Part shown: positions 47,301-61,428 of the stretch, in pieces
How positions within the stretch are numbered: position 1 is the stretch's first letter
Layout of the letters: each line of letters starts with the position of its first letter
NCBI GenBank assembly: GCA_016748015.1
Contig: JAAOMT010000659.1
Span: 313,222-377,221 of the forward strand
Direction of reading: 5' to 3'
Length of the DNA: 64,000 bases
Origin: Geosiphon pyriformis
Lineage: Eukaryota > Glomeromycota > Glomeromycetes > Archaeosporales > Geosiphonaceae
Program-made: the position numbers and the translations under genes
The notes under the pieces: generated by a model
The model's input: the letters and a program-made list of their open reading frames with translations, nothing else
What the model was told of the DNA's origin: nothing
The model's database searches: none

Positions 47301-48254
47301 AATTCTTAGATCATATTTTAACGTAACATGGAAGATATAAAAGGGTTGCAACTAATGTTTACAGTATGTAAAGAGGCACCATACAACAAAGAAGCTTTCC
47401 AATCCCTTAATATAACAGGAATAAAATTCTCCAATTGATAACTTCGAAATTTTATTAGAAAAATCATCAATGTCTTAGATTTATTTTGTTCCCTTTGGAA
47501 AATTTCGATAATTGTCTGAAGCGGGTATGAACTGAGGAAGTGGATTTTCTTTTTGGAATCACGAACTTTTGAGCGGATTAATGATACCATTAAGCTGTCG
47601 CTGTCACTCTCAGATGAAATTGACTCATTTTCTTGGTTTCAATCATTTCTGGGATATTTGCCTAGAAAACCTTGAACAATCAACTTATTAAGATGGATAT
47701 CAAAACGTATACTTTAAATATCTACATGTTTCCAATCTCAAAAATTATGATTATAGAATAAGGCTGAGACACACATTTCAAGCTTCTTAATATCTTGTTT
47801 GGTCAATGGATTCTTTTTCTAGTCTTATCAATTGCATTTGGTTTGAAATATGTAAAATTGATTAAAAAATACCTTTTAAGACTTTGATCTAAAGGACAGA
47901 AGATTAAGATTACTTTATTTCCATAACTTAAAGCTCAAAATCCTTTTTATTTGAGTCCAGGAATTCTTCAAAAAACCTATGATTTCTGAAAAAGGCTAAA
48001 ATCATTTAGCAATTTACGTTCAACTTACCATTGATTCCCAGATCCAGATCTTACCATAATATGATAGTAATAATCAATGGAATTTTCGAAGTGAGTTGAG
48101 AAATAATGTTTTAGGGATGCTTTCAACTCCATCATTCTGAATGATCCCCGATGCATCTAATTCGTAGTTGGAAGAAAGCTTTGATTCAAGCTGATCGTTT
48201 TAATGTGATTAAAGCACATTCTTGCCAAGTTACCAGGGATCTTCTAAATAAAAT
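47301..48254. other. undetermined region with weak coding signals
   Basis: Two minus-strand pieces have plausible protein composition: 48150-48045 (MMELKASLKHYFSTHFENSI) followed by a possible GT donor, and 47590-47318 (90 codons, IRSKVRDSKKKIHFLSSYPL) preceded in frame by an acidic SISSESDSDS segment. The plus strand also has a short frame from 47331 (MEDIKGLQLMFTVCKEAPYN). I could not connect any into a consistent gene. It could be the 3' region of the phosphatase gene or a decayed gene. Confidence 0.3.
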
Positions 48255-49396
<1,142 letters not shown>

Positions 49397-50195
49397 TTGA
49401 ATCAGAAAAGAGTGATATAAGATAGGAGGTATTAATCAGAAGGTGACCAGCCCGAGGAAAGCAACTTCGAAGAAACTCGAAGTTGTTTCTCTGTCTCGGT
49501 GGTGATCCTTAAAATTCATTGTGCTACCAACTGGCCTAAACCAACGCCCTTACTCTAAATTTTGGCACGGGTACTTAATATTTGACTCAATAAATCCCCC
49601 AATCATTTCGAGCTCGCTATACTGAAATTATACTATAGTACTAATGTAAATTCTTACAATTGTCTATGAATTCAATCAAGCCCTGTTTTTATGAATAGTT
49701 AAAAGTTTTTCACCAATATTTTACGCTCAACATTATAAATACACAATATTGTAAATGTTCATTAATAATTTTCTAAATTGTACTAGGTGGTTCTAATTTC
49801 AAAAAAAGTACAATAAACGATGATAGCTGGTTGGATAAAAAACTTCGTTTTACCCATTATCCCTTTGAATCCTATGACACAAGACATAATTTGCTGGTAC
49901 CATTATTTTCAACACGCTCATGTAATACTTTTCCAAAGACCAAGGAATTATAACTTGCCCTAAAAATGAATAGGAGTATAAGTATATATCAAAAAAATTA
50001 ATTGAAGTTTTCCAAATTTACTTACTTGGAGACATAGTTCTTTAAGAAAGATATGAAAAAAAATAAAAATTCAGAGGTTAGTATTTCCGATAAGTTATTT
50101 CTGACGATCAGCTTATTACTACTGTGATGCTTCAAATGACTGGAAAACTTCATATAGGCAAAAAGAATATTCACACTCTAATTGTTTCTTTGAAA
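49397..50195. other. intergenic region between phosphatase and chitin synthase
   Basis: About 800 bp upstream of the phosphatase start and downstream of the chitin synthase stop. It holds a short hairpin near 49461-49485 (CAACTTCGA against TCGAAGTTG). No other feature seen. Confidence 0.6.
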
Positions 50196-53100
50196 TCATG
50201 AATCGTAATCCAAAAGTTCCTCCAAATCCATTATGACAGCAACCAATTTGTTCTGTGACAAATGAAAACGAATTCTTAAATAGTTTGGAAAAACTTACCT
50301 ATAACGTTGTTTATATAATCTTTTTTCGGACTCATATCAATATTAAAGTATTGTGATAAGTCATCACGAACTTGTTTTTTGGTGATGGACATTAGGTTGG
50401 CAGTGGACAAAATGTTTCTGACTTCTTGAAGAATTTCATCATCAGAGGGGAAAGAGCTATCCATCACTGAGCCAGTATTAAAGTAGGAATCTACAGCACT
50501 GATAGGTCGAGAGTTAGGCGAGCTGCTATTGTACGGATCGGTGGAATATGCCCGTGAATGTCTTGGATCACTGCCAACAAATGAGCGCCTGACTTGTTCT
50601 TCATATGGAGGAACTGGAGAACGATCTTGAGCTATATTAATTTAAGAGACGTATGGAAAAGATTGCGTTAATTCATAATGTACAAAATAGGTTCTAATAG
50701 ACCATGTATATTATTGATACTTCAGTCAAAATAAGAAACAGGTCACTTGGCTCAAAAAAAATATAACCAAACCTCGTTTACGTTCTTCGTAGATTTCATA
50801 TGTAGATGTTGCACGAGAGCCAGCGAGAGAACCACCTTTCTTTGTAGATCGATGGCTATGATAAGATCGATCAGATCCTCGTGAATGGGCTGATTCTTGA
50901 GAGCCAGTTGTACCAACTTCCCATAATTCCTGTTCGTAATCTGACCATTTCTTTTTCGGAATGCTTTTAGGATCAAATTTCCCTTCGTCCGTAATCAAAA
51001 TCTTTTTGCCCTTTTCGCCAACAACTACGCGAGTGTTACCCCATGAAAAATCATCAAAATGCCAGAAAGCATAGATCGGAAGAAAGAAAGAAAATACAGG
51101 GATGGCAAGGATATATACAATCATCCAACCAACGTGCTCCCATTTTCGGCGTAGAATAAATATGATTGCTTGCAGACCTAATGGATGAAATTTTCGAAAC
51201 GGAAAATATGATTAGAATTCGCAAATGATATAAAATACAATTTGGTTCGCTAATGCAAAGTTTGACTTATTTGAACTCAAATTCTTGAGCAAACTGATCA
51301 TTTAAAGGTGTTGTGAATTGTCAATTAAGACTCATCAGAAATTACCGTATACGGCAGCCAGCAATAATAGGGATGTGATCGGAATAGTAGAAGGATCATC
51401 GATGATGGTATAGATAAGATAGCCGAGGTATGCAACCGTTGCCGGCATGACCAAAGTAGCAAATAGATCGAGCATGACAACAAAACGCATAGAGAAGCAG
51501 CAAAAACCACAAAGTTGAGGCAAGAACATCAACTCCATTAAATTATGAACCGTAGAATTAATCCAACGACGGCGCTGAGAAAGAAGAACGGACCATTGAT
51601 CAGGTGCACTAGTTTTGCATTGAGCGTCTGGGACAAAAGTCATTTTGTTTCGCGGGAAATGTTTCATCATAAGAGTAGTCAAATAACGGTCTTCACCAAG
51701 GTGAAGCAAATTCTTTTTGTGAAGAGTATCGACAAGATTTTCAGAATAATCGCTAATCAAGTCATTTGCAATTAACAGAGGTTTATGGGTATCGGGAGTA
51801 CGGACTCTGTACATGCAGAAACAACCAGGTAAACAGGTAACACTTCCAAAGAGGGATTCGAAAGATTTGGCCAAATGATGAGAAATAAAGTATTCGTAAA
51901 CTTGAATCATAGTAACCCATGAATCTTTTTCGTTGGCAAGCGTTGTTTCACCGCAAAGTCCCATCACTCGTGTATCATGCATGAAAGCGGAAACAAGTCT
52001 ATTTAAAGAGTCCGGTAGAGCTTCCGTATCGGCATCCACCATCAATACATATTCGTAAAAGCTAGGGTTGACACCAATAACATTTTTTATTTGATGATAC
52101 ATCTCCAGTTCTATTGGCGTCATTTCTGAATTGAAATGAACCTTATTGAGGAAACGCATTAAGATCATCTGAGAGTCACGTTTTCCACGGTTGCCAGGCC
52201 TTGCTCGTTCGGTTGGCTTACCAACTTTAACGACAACCAAATATGGAACAACGTGTCCGCTACATTCATAAAGTCCAGAATAAACCTTGCCCATATTATG
52301 CTGTTTTCCACCGTCGCCAAGAGATAAGAAGCTAAGGGGCTCTGGATCAACATTTGGATCGACGCCCAAGATATCCAATACAATACGAGGGGTAGGACGA
52401 TCATTACCACTTCCAACAATCATACCATCACATATAATAAATAGTAGCTTCCGTTTGTCATCATATCGAAGTACAGCAAGGGAATCTAAAGTTTTCCGTA
52501 GAGAGTCTTCACCTTCCGTATAACATGGAATCTGACATATGACGAATTTGTCATGATCTTCGGGCTCACGCTTCGGCCCAAGTTGCAATGCTGCCAAAAA
52601 TTTGAAGGCGATAACAGCTACCAAAAGTCCGGAAGCGATTAAAAGAATATAACGTGAGAACAAACATTGAGGGGAATTTCGATGATCAACTTTGCCAATA
52701 TAAAACAAATTACGCAGGCATGTAAGTTGTGATCTACGCCCTTTAGAGGTCATTGGCAACTTATTAAACTTTTTGGTAATGTCTTTGCCGGATTCCTTGC
52801 TGAAGAGATCGACAATTAAATTATCCATAAAGTTTGTTTGACCTAGTGCTTCGTTAGTATTACCAGGACCAACATAACTACGTCCACCTAGGACATAGGT
52901 TGTGAGGTCGTAGACATTGTCATTGAGAATTGCAACTTGCTTTTGTTGAGATGTAGCCAAGTCTTTGACGCTTTGAGGGGAAATGCCTTTCTGACCAACT
53001 AGATATTGTGCCCTTAATTCTACCATTTTTTCAAAATACCAATCAGGGCGATAATCATCGGTAGAATATCGAAAATCATGATAACGAGCATTGGGATCTT

Positions 53101-56100
53101 TGGTATTGTTCAGATTAAAGTCGAAGGTAACAGCTCGATCCACGCCATCCCCATTAGGACCGTCACAAAGAGCGCTGACTTGAATTGGGAATAGTGTAGT
53201 GGCATCCAACCCGCCATAGTTCAAGATTTGCTTTTGATCAATCAGATTAGGAGGATAATGTCTAGGAGCGAATTGCGACAAGGAAAATACTTCGCCACGG
53301 ATTGCCACTAATACATCATTTTTATTGCCTTTGACACTGTGCTCTGACAATTCGGCATTATTATAAATATATACTCGTGGACAAATGAGTCTTCCCAACA
53401 CCGCGATGATAAAGATAACAATGAGCGAGATAAACAAAATGACAATACAAAGTGCAACTTTTTCACGCCACGCCATCTGAATATCCTTTCGCTTCATCCC
53501 TCCACACCAACTCAAGCAAAATGGAGGAATATACCAAGTAAGTAACCATGTAATGAAAACCCATTTCTTGCGAGCTACTGTTGTCTGATGTTCCTCCTCC
53601 ACTTCCTCTTCAGTCACCACTTTCTCTTCTTCAGGCAACATTTTCTTCATTTCCAACTCACGAAACATATTGTGTGATGGTGCATATACCTCTGAACCAT
53701 AAGCTGAAACAGTATCATACTGACTGTAGGCTTCATCTTGGTAAAGTTCATCTTCAGAGACGTAAGACCGCGCTTCATCACCAGATATATTGGATTGGGA
53801 TTCTAATTGACGTGGTGGTGAACGACGACGAGTATCTACTAGATCTTGATTCGAAGGATAGGAATGACGCGAAAGCCCATCATCACTTTGATTCCCATAA
53901 TCAGCTACCTTTTGACCTTTCTTTCGCCTTTTGTCTTCACTGTCCATATTTCGAAGATTATCTTCTAAAGTACGCCATGCATTTTCGCTAAGATAAGTCT
54001 AAAGGATGAAAAATTTTTGGTCAAATAAGAAATTTTCGTATTTCTTATTTTGTTAATAAGCAATAAAAGTCGACATACCTTCGTATATCCAACAGCTATA
54101 TCTGAAGAACCCCAACCGAAACTGGAGCCAGACGCCTCCACTTTTGCCCTTGAATCTCGCGCTGGTTCAATGACTGCCGGATCCAAGATAGCATTATATC
54201 GTTCCAAAAATTCATCATGTGGAAAACCAATAGTATATTGGACTTTTAATTTTTTAGCAATCTCAGCCAATCCTAAAAATCGCACTTGACTATTGATAAC
54301 CTTTTGATCGATTTGATTCGGGAGTTGGGCATCATTGGGCCTTATACAAAAAACGTACCAAGGTGTCGTCTCTTCAAGAGTTTCGCACAATTCGTTTAAC
54401 GCAGATTGAACTTGAGTAGCAACACAAGTAACTTTTGGTTTGCTTGTTTCCTCTGATGATGGTTCTTTTTTCTTTCGTCGCATAGACGGTGCACGCATTG
54501 GTTTTACTGATTGTTGGGCAGCAACGATAGTATTATCGTTACGTGGGTGAGTTTCAGTTGCGACAGCTGAATCGGTAAATAGACCGGCAATGAAATTATT
54601 GTAGGTCTGTGTAGCATCAGTGCCACCACGGAAGAGTGCAACAAAATCCCCACTAAGATTATCAATGTTCTTTTCTAAGAAGCCGATAGAATGATATGTT
54701 ACCTGTCCCGCATAATGTTGAATGCCGAATTGTGGTAAAGAATTTAAACTTTTTCCAGTAGGTGTGTAGGAGCTATGTTCGGAATACTTTTTATTAAAAG
54801 CGTCCAACATCGTCTGATCAGTTTTGCGGTTGGATTTGTTGGCTTGATCATCCATGATGGCAATTAAACCTGTGGTTGGTTTGGTCAACATCTCCAAACA
54901 AGCAGTATTATCGAACCATTCCACATATGGAATTGTGTTTATCCCTTCAGTCCTGAATTCATCATTCCGTGCCTCGAATACCTGGTTCAAAATAAAGTTG
55001 TGGATTTTCTCGTTGGCGAAATTAACACAGAATTGATCAAGTGAATTAGTGGCTAAATTCTGGAAACCAACTAGGTCAACAATTCCAATAAAACTGGCAA
55101 AATTGTCATGACAAAGTTTAGTGTTAATATATTCAACAATCCAGCTGAATAATAATGAATACAAAGCCTTTGCCAAATCATCCCGTTGAATTGATGCATT
55201 CTCAACGTCCAAAAATATGGTGCACATCTCTTTCTTTATTAGCTTCGTCTTGTAAGTGAGCACAGTTTCGAGAGAACGTGCTTCAACTCCCAAAAATTCT
55301 GCGACCAAGTCAAGAGTTTCGACGTTCTTGACAAACGCGGCGTCCTGTTGTTTATTGACGTCTTGGGAAAATTGAATATTACCCAAGTGCAAGATAGCAG
55401 CTAAAAGTTGGAACATTTGAGCGACATGTTTTTTGTGAAAACCTAATGACTTCAAAGCTTGCTTTAATTCAGCGAAATTGTTCGTATCATCGCTGTTTGA
55501 GCCTCTTATGCCTTTGTGAACATTAAGATATCTATAATGTGAAGGTTCAGCAAGATGAAGATGAGCCTTTTCGTCATGAGAAGCACCGGCAAGAAGATAG
55601 TAAAACACGTGAAAGTTGCGCTCATTCGAGAGCACACTGGCTAGGCGGTTTTTTTCTAATAAGTAATCCAAAGTTTTTGCGCCAATTAATCTCCCGCGTT
55701 CGTTGAATTGAAGTTCGGTGTATTTTCCAAATCGTGAAGCATTATTATTATGTAGTGTTTTTGCGTTGCCAAAAGTTTCAAGAATGAACTCTGAAAACGG
55801 AACTTGATTTTGAATTCGTGAGGTTTTCTTTTGATGCGCGCTCAAGGCTGCGAGTTGTTTGACGAGTAATTTTCGAGTTTCAGATTTTCCACTACCGGAT
55901 TCACCACTATCAATGATGATTGAAAAGAAGCGAATACGTTACGCTAATGTCCATCACGTAAATAAAAATAGATAATACAACGTATTCAAAGATAAAATTT
56001 GTATTTTTATGGTTGTTCCTTGCCTCAAGATGATGGACTGATCCTGCCCAGTTCGTCGCATATGCAGATAAGCTTGGGAGGCTATCTGAAATGCGTGCGG

Positions 56101-56352
56101 TGGTAAGGGAGTTCGTTGGCCAGAGGTGTCTTTATAGTCTGCAACGTATTCCTGCACTGTAGCTTCACTAAAGATAGGAAGTTCATTGTAAGGATTGATG
56201 GCGACAAGAACCGATTGGCTTATACGAGTATATATAGAATCTTTTTGATAACGGTCTTTAATAAAGGTTGTTATAGATTCTGGGGAGATTGATTGTAGTT
56301 TTGTGATGTCGGTTTTGTCCTCACTTGATAATTTTGTTTTTCCCTTGGCCAT
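50196..56352 (-). CDS. Chitin synthase with myosin motor domain (class V/VII type)
   Basis: Exons 56352-56024, 55906-54079, 53998-51346, 51177-50773, 50631-50299 and a last one from 50252; about 1,860 residues, the usual size. Start: Met of [13 protein letters not shown]. Residues 1 to about 720 are a myosin-like motor with P-loop GESGSGKSE near residue 111, switch-I-like [10 protein letters not shown] and [10 protein letters not shown]. Then come two membrane segments near residues 865 and 905, a cytochrome b5-like domain ([16 protein letters not shown]), a further membrane segment, and the catalytic GT2 domain with [14 protein letters not shown] and QRRRW. More membrane segments follow, then a Ser/Arg-rich stretch and a C-terminal DEK_C domain ([20 protein letters not shown]). 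It makes cell-wall chitin at the plasma membrane; in this family the motor domain acts in targeting. Intron 1 is GC-AG. The last exon appears shifted by one base. Divergent from fluG. Confidence 0.93.
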
Positions 56353-56908
56353 TTTTTTATTAAGTTGGGTAGACCTCGGAGTGGAGTTGTTCAAATATTA
56401 AAGGGAATGAGGTCTATATTCTAGTGAATACTTTTTCAGTATATAGGGTTTCTTTTATAATTTTCTATTAAAAACGTTACTATTAATACAAGTTTCAAAA
56501 CGGGGAAGAAACAAAATGTAGTAGGGGTAGAGCGTCCTATTAAAAGCCAGCTTAAAATATATTGTGTAACCGGGCGCAATCAAAATTATTTTAACTTCAA
56601 AATTATATGAACAAATTTAGTATTCAACTTCGCTGAATTTGTCTAGCCTTCGTGAATCCTGCAAAATAAGTTAAGGGTTTTTTAACATTAGCTAGTGAAA
56701 TTATGAGGAGTCAAAAAGCGGATAAATGATATAACCTATTTTATCGACCTAATGCAATGCTGCACTCAATTAAAGCTTTCTTTCCTTTTTCAGTTAGTTG
56801 TATTATTTACCAGATTGAGCAAGATCCAACTTTTGTTAAGATATGTCTGTGGTTGTGTCTGATTTCGCTGAAGTTTCACAGTTTATCAATCCGCGTAGTA
56901 CCTAAACT
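56353..56908. promoter_or_regulatory. shared upstream region of chitin synthase and fluG-like gene
   Basis: 556 bp separate the two divergent start codons. It must hold both promoters if the annotated starts are right. No clear TATA box or factor site stood out, and no third gene is seen (a 64-codon frame at 56757 overlaps the fluG start and looks spurious). Confidence 0.6.
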
Positions 56909-59900
56909 ATGGAGAAAACTTTTATCGATGTTGTTTTTAATTTTCCAATAATTGACAACCATGCTCACCCTTTGCTTAAAAAAGAAGCTTGGCTCTCTTT
57001 TCCTCTCGAGTCAGCCTTTACAGAGGCACAAACAGGAACACAAGCCTCTCAAGATTCACTGCACTCCTTAGCACTCAAATCAGGCTTAAAAAAGCTTATA
57101 AAACTGAGTTCTAATGTCTACGGCTCTGAGCTTTCGCTTGAAGCTGTTCGGCGGCAACGTGACAATAGCTCGTTAGAGCAATGTAGCGAAGCGTGTTTTA
57201 AAAGTCCTAAAGTCAACATTCAATGTGCTTTGTTCGACGACGGCCTGTATGGTGACTTTCAACCTATAAAGGACCATATTGGATTGGTTCAGGAAGTACG
57301 TCGTGTGGTTAGAATTGAACGAATTGCCGAAGATATTGTGTTAAATCTAGGTCAAAACCCACCTCGCGAAAACCTACTCCAAAAATTTGAAGATACTTTA
57401 AAAGAACAACTTATTGTTTTAGCAAAATCTAACGAGGTGGTTGCATTCAAATCTGTTGCCGCTTATCGAACTGGTTTAAGCATCGAAATTCAAGTCGATA
57501 GGGATCAAGTTTCTCGTTCTTTGATGGAGCTTTCCAGCAAGTCCGAGAGCTTCCAGAATTCTCAACCACTCCGAATCAATGACAAGGCCCTAATCGATTT
57601 CATTGTTAATCTTGGTATTAAGATTGCCAAAGAGTATGGAAAACCGATCCAATTTCATACAGGTACATTTTAATATAGGTTCAGTCTTTTTGTAGTATCA
57701 AAAAATACAAATCAGGAAATTACATTTCTCCAACCTCAATTTCGAAACCTGTGCAACTATACCATAAATATTTAGAGAACAATTTTTGCGAAAGTTATAA
57801 TACTAGTTAACAATACTTGCAAAATTATAGGCTTTGGTGACAACGATCTTGACCTTTTCTACAGCGACCCAGTTCATCTCAAGAATTTAATTGAGCATAA
57901 TTTGGATGCCAAAATTGTCCTCTTACATTCCGCTTATCCTTATACACGCCAGGCCGGGTTTCTTGCCTCGGTATTTAGTTTGCCTAATTAATCTTATTAA
58001 GGCCTAAGATCTTTGTATGCTAATAATATATTTCTGTGCGATCAGGTTTATTCTAATGTATACTTGGATGTCAGGTCTGTGGGTCAACATTTGGCTTAGA
58101 GAATCCCAATTTTTCATAACCAAGTTTAGCAATTTTAGCTTGATTTTCTCTAAGCTCTCCCACTTTGCCCAATTGGAAATATTACGTGAAGCGATATCAC
58201 TATGCCCTACTAATAAGATATTATTTTCTACAGGTAAGTAATAGTAAAATACTAAAATTTTACAGTATAAAAGGCTAAATCGTTTTTGTGACAGATGGGC
58301 ATCATATACCCGAAACATTCTATTGTGCTGTTGTTGAGGTAGATATACATAATTAAAGCACAAATGTTGGTGCTTTGTTACTTTTGATTGAATTGACTCA
58401 GTGTTGCCACAGCCACGGGCTTAGTTAATTGGATTAATTTATATTAACCAATCAAATTTATTTGGAATTCCTGATAAAAACAGGCGAGGGAAGCTTTGGC
58501 AAAGGTTAAACCAAAATCTTTTGCGAAAAAAAAAAGTTTAAGCATCGAATATATTCAAGATTATAACCTATCTATAACAGGTTTTAAAACAATCTGTTGA
58601 AGCTGGCGAGCTCAATTTTCAAGAAGCTACTGACATTGCCAAAAAGGTTTTGTACGTATTGAAAGTTTGGAATCATTTTATTTTAATTGCAAAAATGCTA
58701 AAAACAAACAATTTTTTGATCAAGGTTTTATAACGCTAACTCCTTGTATAACCTCTCACTCGCCCCTATTTTGGCTGTCAAAGGATCTAATGATTTTTCT
58801 AATGAATCCGCTGAAACCATAGATAGATTACGCGCTGATGGTAAGAGAATAATTTTTTGATTGTTCCTTTCACCTATACTCACTTAAAAAATGGATAATT
58901 TCAGGTGTAAAGGTTGTCCGTCTCAGCTTCACTGATCTGAGCAATATTGAACGTGTTCGTATGGTTCCGATCGATCGATTTAAATCCCACACAATTACAG
59001 ACGGCATTTCAGCGGCCAAAGTAGTGGTTTGTCTCCCTTACTATGCAGATCACATTGCGCCAAATACTCTTGGGTCTGCTGAAGAAATGTTATTGAAGCC
59101 TGACCTTAGCACTCTCAGGAGAATTTTTCATCCAACACAATGTCAAGTCAGTGTGTTCATGGTAGATAAAGTTGATGGTGAACCATTCGAACTATGCCCA
59201 AGGAACTGTTTGAAGAGAATTCTAGATACAGCATACCAGGAATTCGGTCTTTCTTTCTTGATTGGATTTGAATCGGAGTTTCTTTTGCTAAAAAAAAGTT
59301 CAGCGAATGAGAATATATACATCCCAGTCAATAAAAGTGCTTATTGTTCAAGTGCGTCTTTCTTTGATGTTTCGGTAAACTCAACTCTGGAAGAAATTGT
59401 TGACATTCTTCATCAGCAAGATATTGTAGTGGAACAGGTAAATGTTCGTTTCCAAACCCCCCCCCCCCCCCCCCCCAAGATTCTTAATGCCATTTAAAAC
59501 TCTAATCTATAAAAGTTTTTGATTTTAGTATCATTCTGAATCGTGTGATGGTCAGGTAAGTGATATTGGTTCTTTGTTTCAACAATTATTTTTTGTACTA
59601 AAGCTTTATTGACTTCCATTTTTTCCCTTAGTTTGAGCTCGTCACAGGCCCATATCCAGCACTGGAATCTGTTGATAAACTTGTCTTGACACGTTCCACT
59701 ATTTCTGGAGTTGCAGCCAAACATGGAATGAAAGCCACCTTCATTCCCAAATTTCTTGCTGATCAAGGTGAGTTCTGATACCAAATATTTTGGGAGTCCG
59801 TCAGTTGTTAACTATTTTGCTAATGCCATCTTTTTCCTCATATTGTTTGATAGCTGGTACTGGAGCCCATCTACATCTTTCTTTAAATTCGGAGAAGCCA

Positions 59901-60816
59901 CTTCCCCCATCAGATAATTTAAATGGATTATCTAGCTTGGATGAATCTTTTATCGCAGGAGTACTTAAACATATTAGGGCATTGTCCGCTCTAACATTGC
60001 CTACATCTCACTCTTATACTCGCCAAGTTGATGGAGCCTGGTCGGGGTCAACTTATGTTGCTTATGGCTATGAAAATCGGTATTTTAGCACCCTATTCAA
60101 CATTTAAATTTATCAAAACAAGTTTACATTAATTCACTCCGTTTTCCATTTGATATTCTTCATCAGGGAGACTCCAATTCGTATTTGTTATCGTAAAAAC
60201 AAGAATTCAGAGGGTGGTTCATATAATCTTGAAAACCGCTTCATCGATTGCACTGCAAATCCCTATTTGGTAAATATTCATTGGTCCTATTAAATATTTT
60301 ACTTTATGATAATATTATGGCAAAAAAATCTACAGGCGACGGCCGGTATCATTGCTGCAGGTTTATCCGGTATCAGAGACGGTTTAAATTTGAGTTCGAT
60401 CAAGCCATTAAATGGTAAACTAGACCGCTATCAACTAAATTATCCTTTTCGCTATCAAATAATTCTTCGTGTTTACATAATTTGAAAATCCGTTTTATTC
60501 TAAAGCCGATCCCTCAGGTCTTTCGCAAGAAGAACTTGCTGCACACGGTGTCACTCAACGGATGCCTAGGAGTCTCAAAGAAGCCTTGGAAGAGTTTAAA
60601 AATGACGGGTTTTTGCAAAACACTTTGGGTGAACTCTTGGCAAAATGTTACCTTGGAGTGAAAGAGGTAATTTTACTTGAAATTTGATATATTCATTATT
60701 TTATTGAAAATTCTAACGCAGAATGATCCTATCAATATGTAATCAAGGATGAAATGGCCTATACTAGTGGCCTTTCCAGTGAAGAATTAATACAAGTGTT
60801 GTTAGCTCGGTATTAA
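56909..60816 (+). CDS. fluG: FluG-like amidohydrolase / glutamine synthetase fusion
   Basis: Sixteen exons: 56909-57662, 57831-57970, 58046-58074, 58139-58233, 58295-58338, 58484-58504, 58581-58651, 58725-58840, 58905-59437, 59529-59555, 59632-59767, 59854-60079, 60167-60269, 60336-60414, 60506-60666 and 60722 on. Introns are GT-AG and phases agree through exon 15 (845 codons). The N-terminal half is an amidohydrolase_2-like domain: metal-binding DNHAHP, IQFHTGFGDNDLDL, VLLHSAYPYT and FSTDGHHIPETFY. The C-terminal half is a glutamine-synthetase-type domain: VEQYHSESCDGQFELVTGP, FIPKFLADQAGTGAHLHLSL and PTSHSYTRQVDGAW. In Aspergillus FluG is needed for the signal that starts asexual sporulation; the reaction is unsettled. 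In exon 16 the direct reading stops early (60740-60742), but a one-base shift gives a coherent C-terminus ending LLARY at 60816. Confidence 0.9.
59457..59476. repeat. C20 homopolymer in an intron of the fluG-like gene
   Basis: Twenty C residues in a row within the 91-nt intron between exons 9 and 10. It is the longest G/C homopolymer in a window otherwise dominated by A/T runs. Confidence 0.9.
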
Positions 60817-61428
60817 TGTACCTAACGGTTTTCTGGGATTCAGACATGAAGCTTCTTTTACTAGTTTATTTTAAATATTTCGATCATTTGTATGCAGTTA
60901 AATTAGATCAAAAGCATCTATAATCGCGTGATTGATTCTTGTCGATTTCCATGAAATTCTAGAAAACTATAAATCATTACTGATTTGAAAAATGGAATTA
61001 GAACTTTCTGGTAGAATTTCAGCAGATCTATTCTATTGATTTGGCAAGTTGATAGGCCTCAACTTGTTTCAAATTTTTTGTGACCTAAAAACCCAATCTA
61101 GATAATCCTTCGATGTGCACAAAGCAAAGCTGCAAATTTTCCCAAATGAAAACAAATAACAAAATTTATCTTTTTTTCCATTAAATACTCGGCCTATCTC
61201 CCCAGTCATCGTCCTGGTTGTTTGTTGACTATTTATTAATTATTTGAGATGTGACCCTACAAGGAGGGTAGAAAGAAAAGTCCTTGGACCTTCCTTTGGG
61301 TGTTTCTTAGAGGGTTAAAACTCACCTTTTTCTTGTACAGCAATATTTTGAGCTATCTCTTATCAAGCTCCTTAAAATTGGGTTCTTTAACTCATAGTAT
61401 TCGGCCTTTTATTTTATAACGTAAAAAA
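60817..61428. other. intergenic region upstream of GPI protein gene
   Basis: About 610 bp holding the 3' end of the fluG-like gene and the promoter of the next. No additional gene seen. Confidence 0.6.

Noticed and set aside
53581-53991. 136-codon plus-strand frame
   Set aside because: Antisense shadow of the chitin synthase exon.
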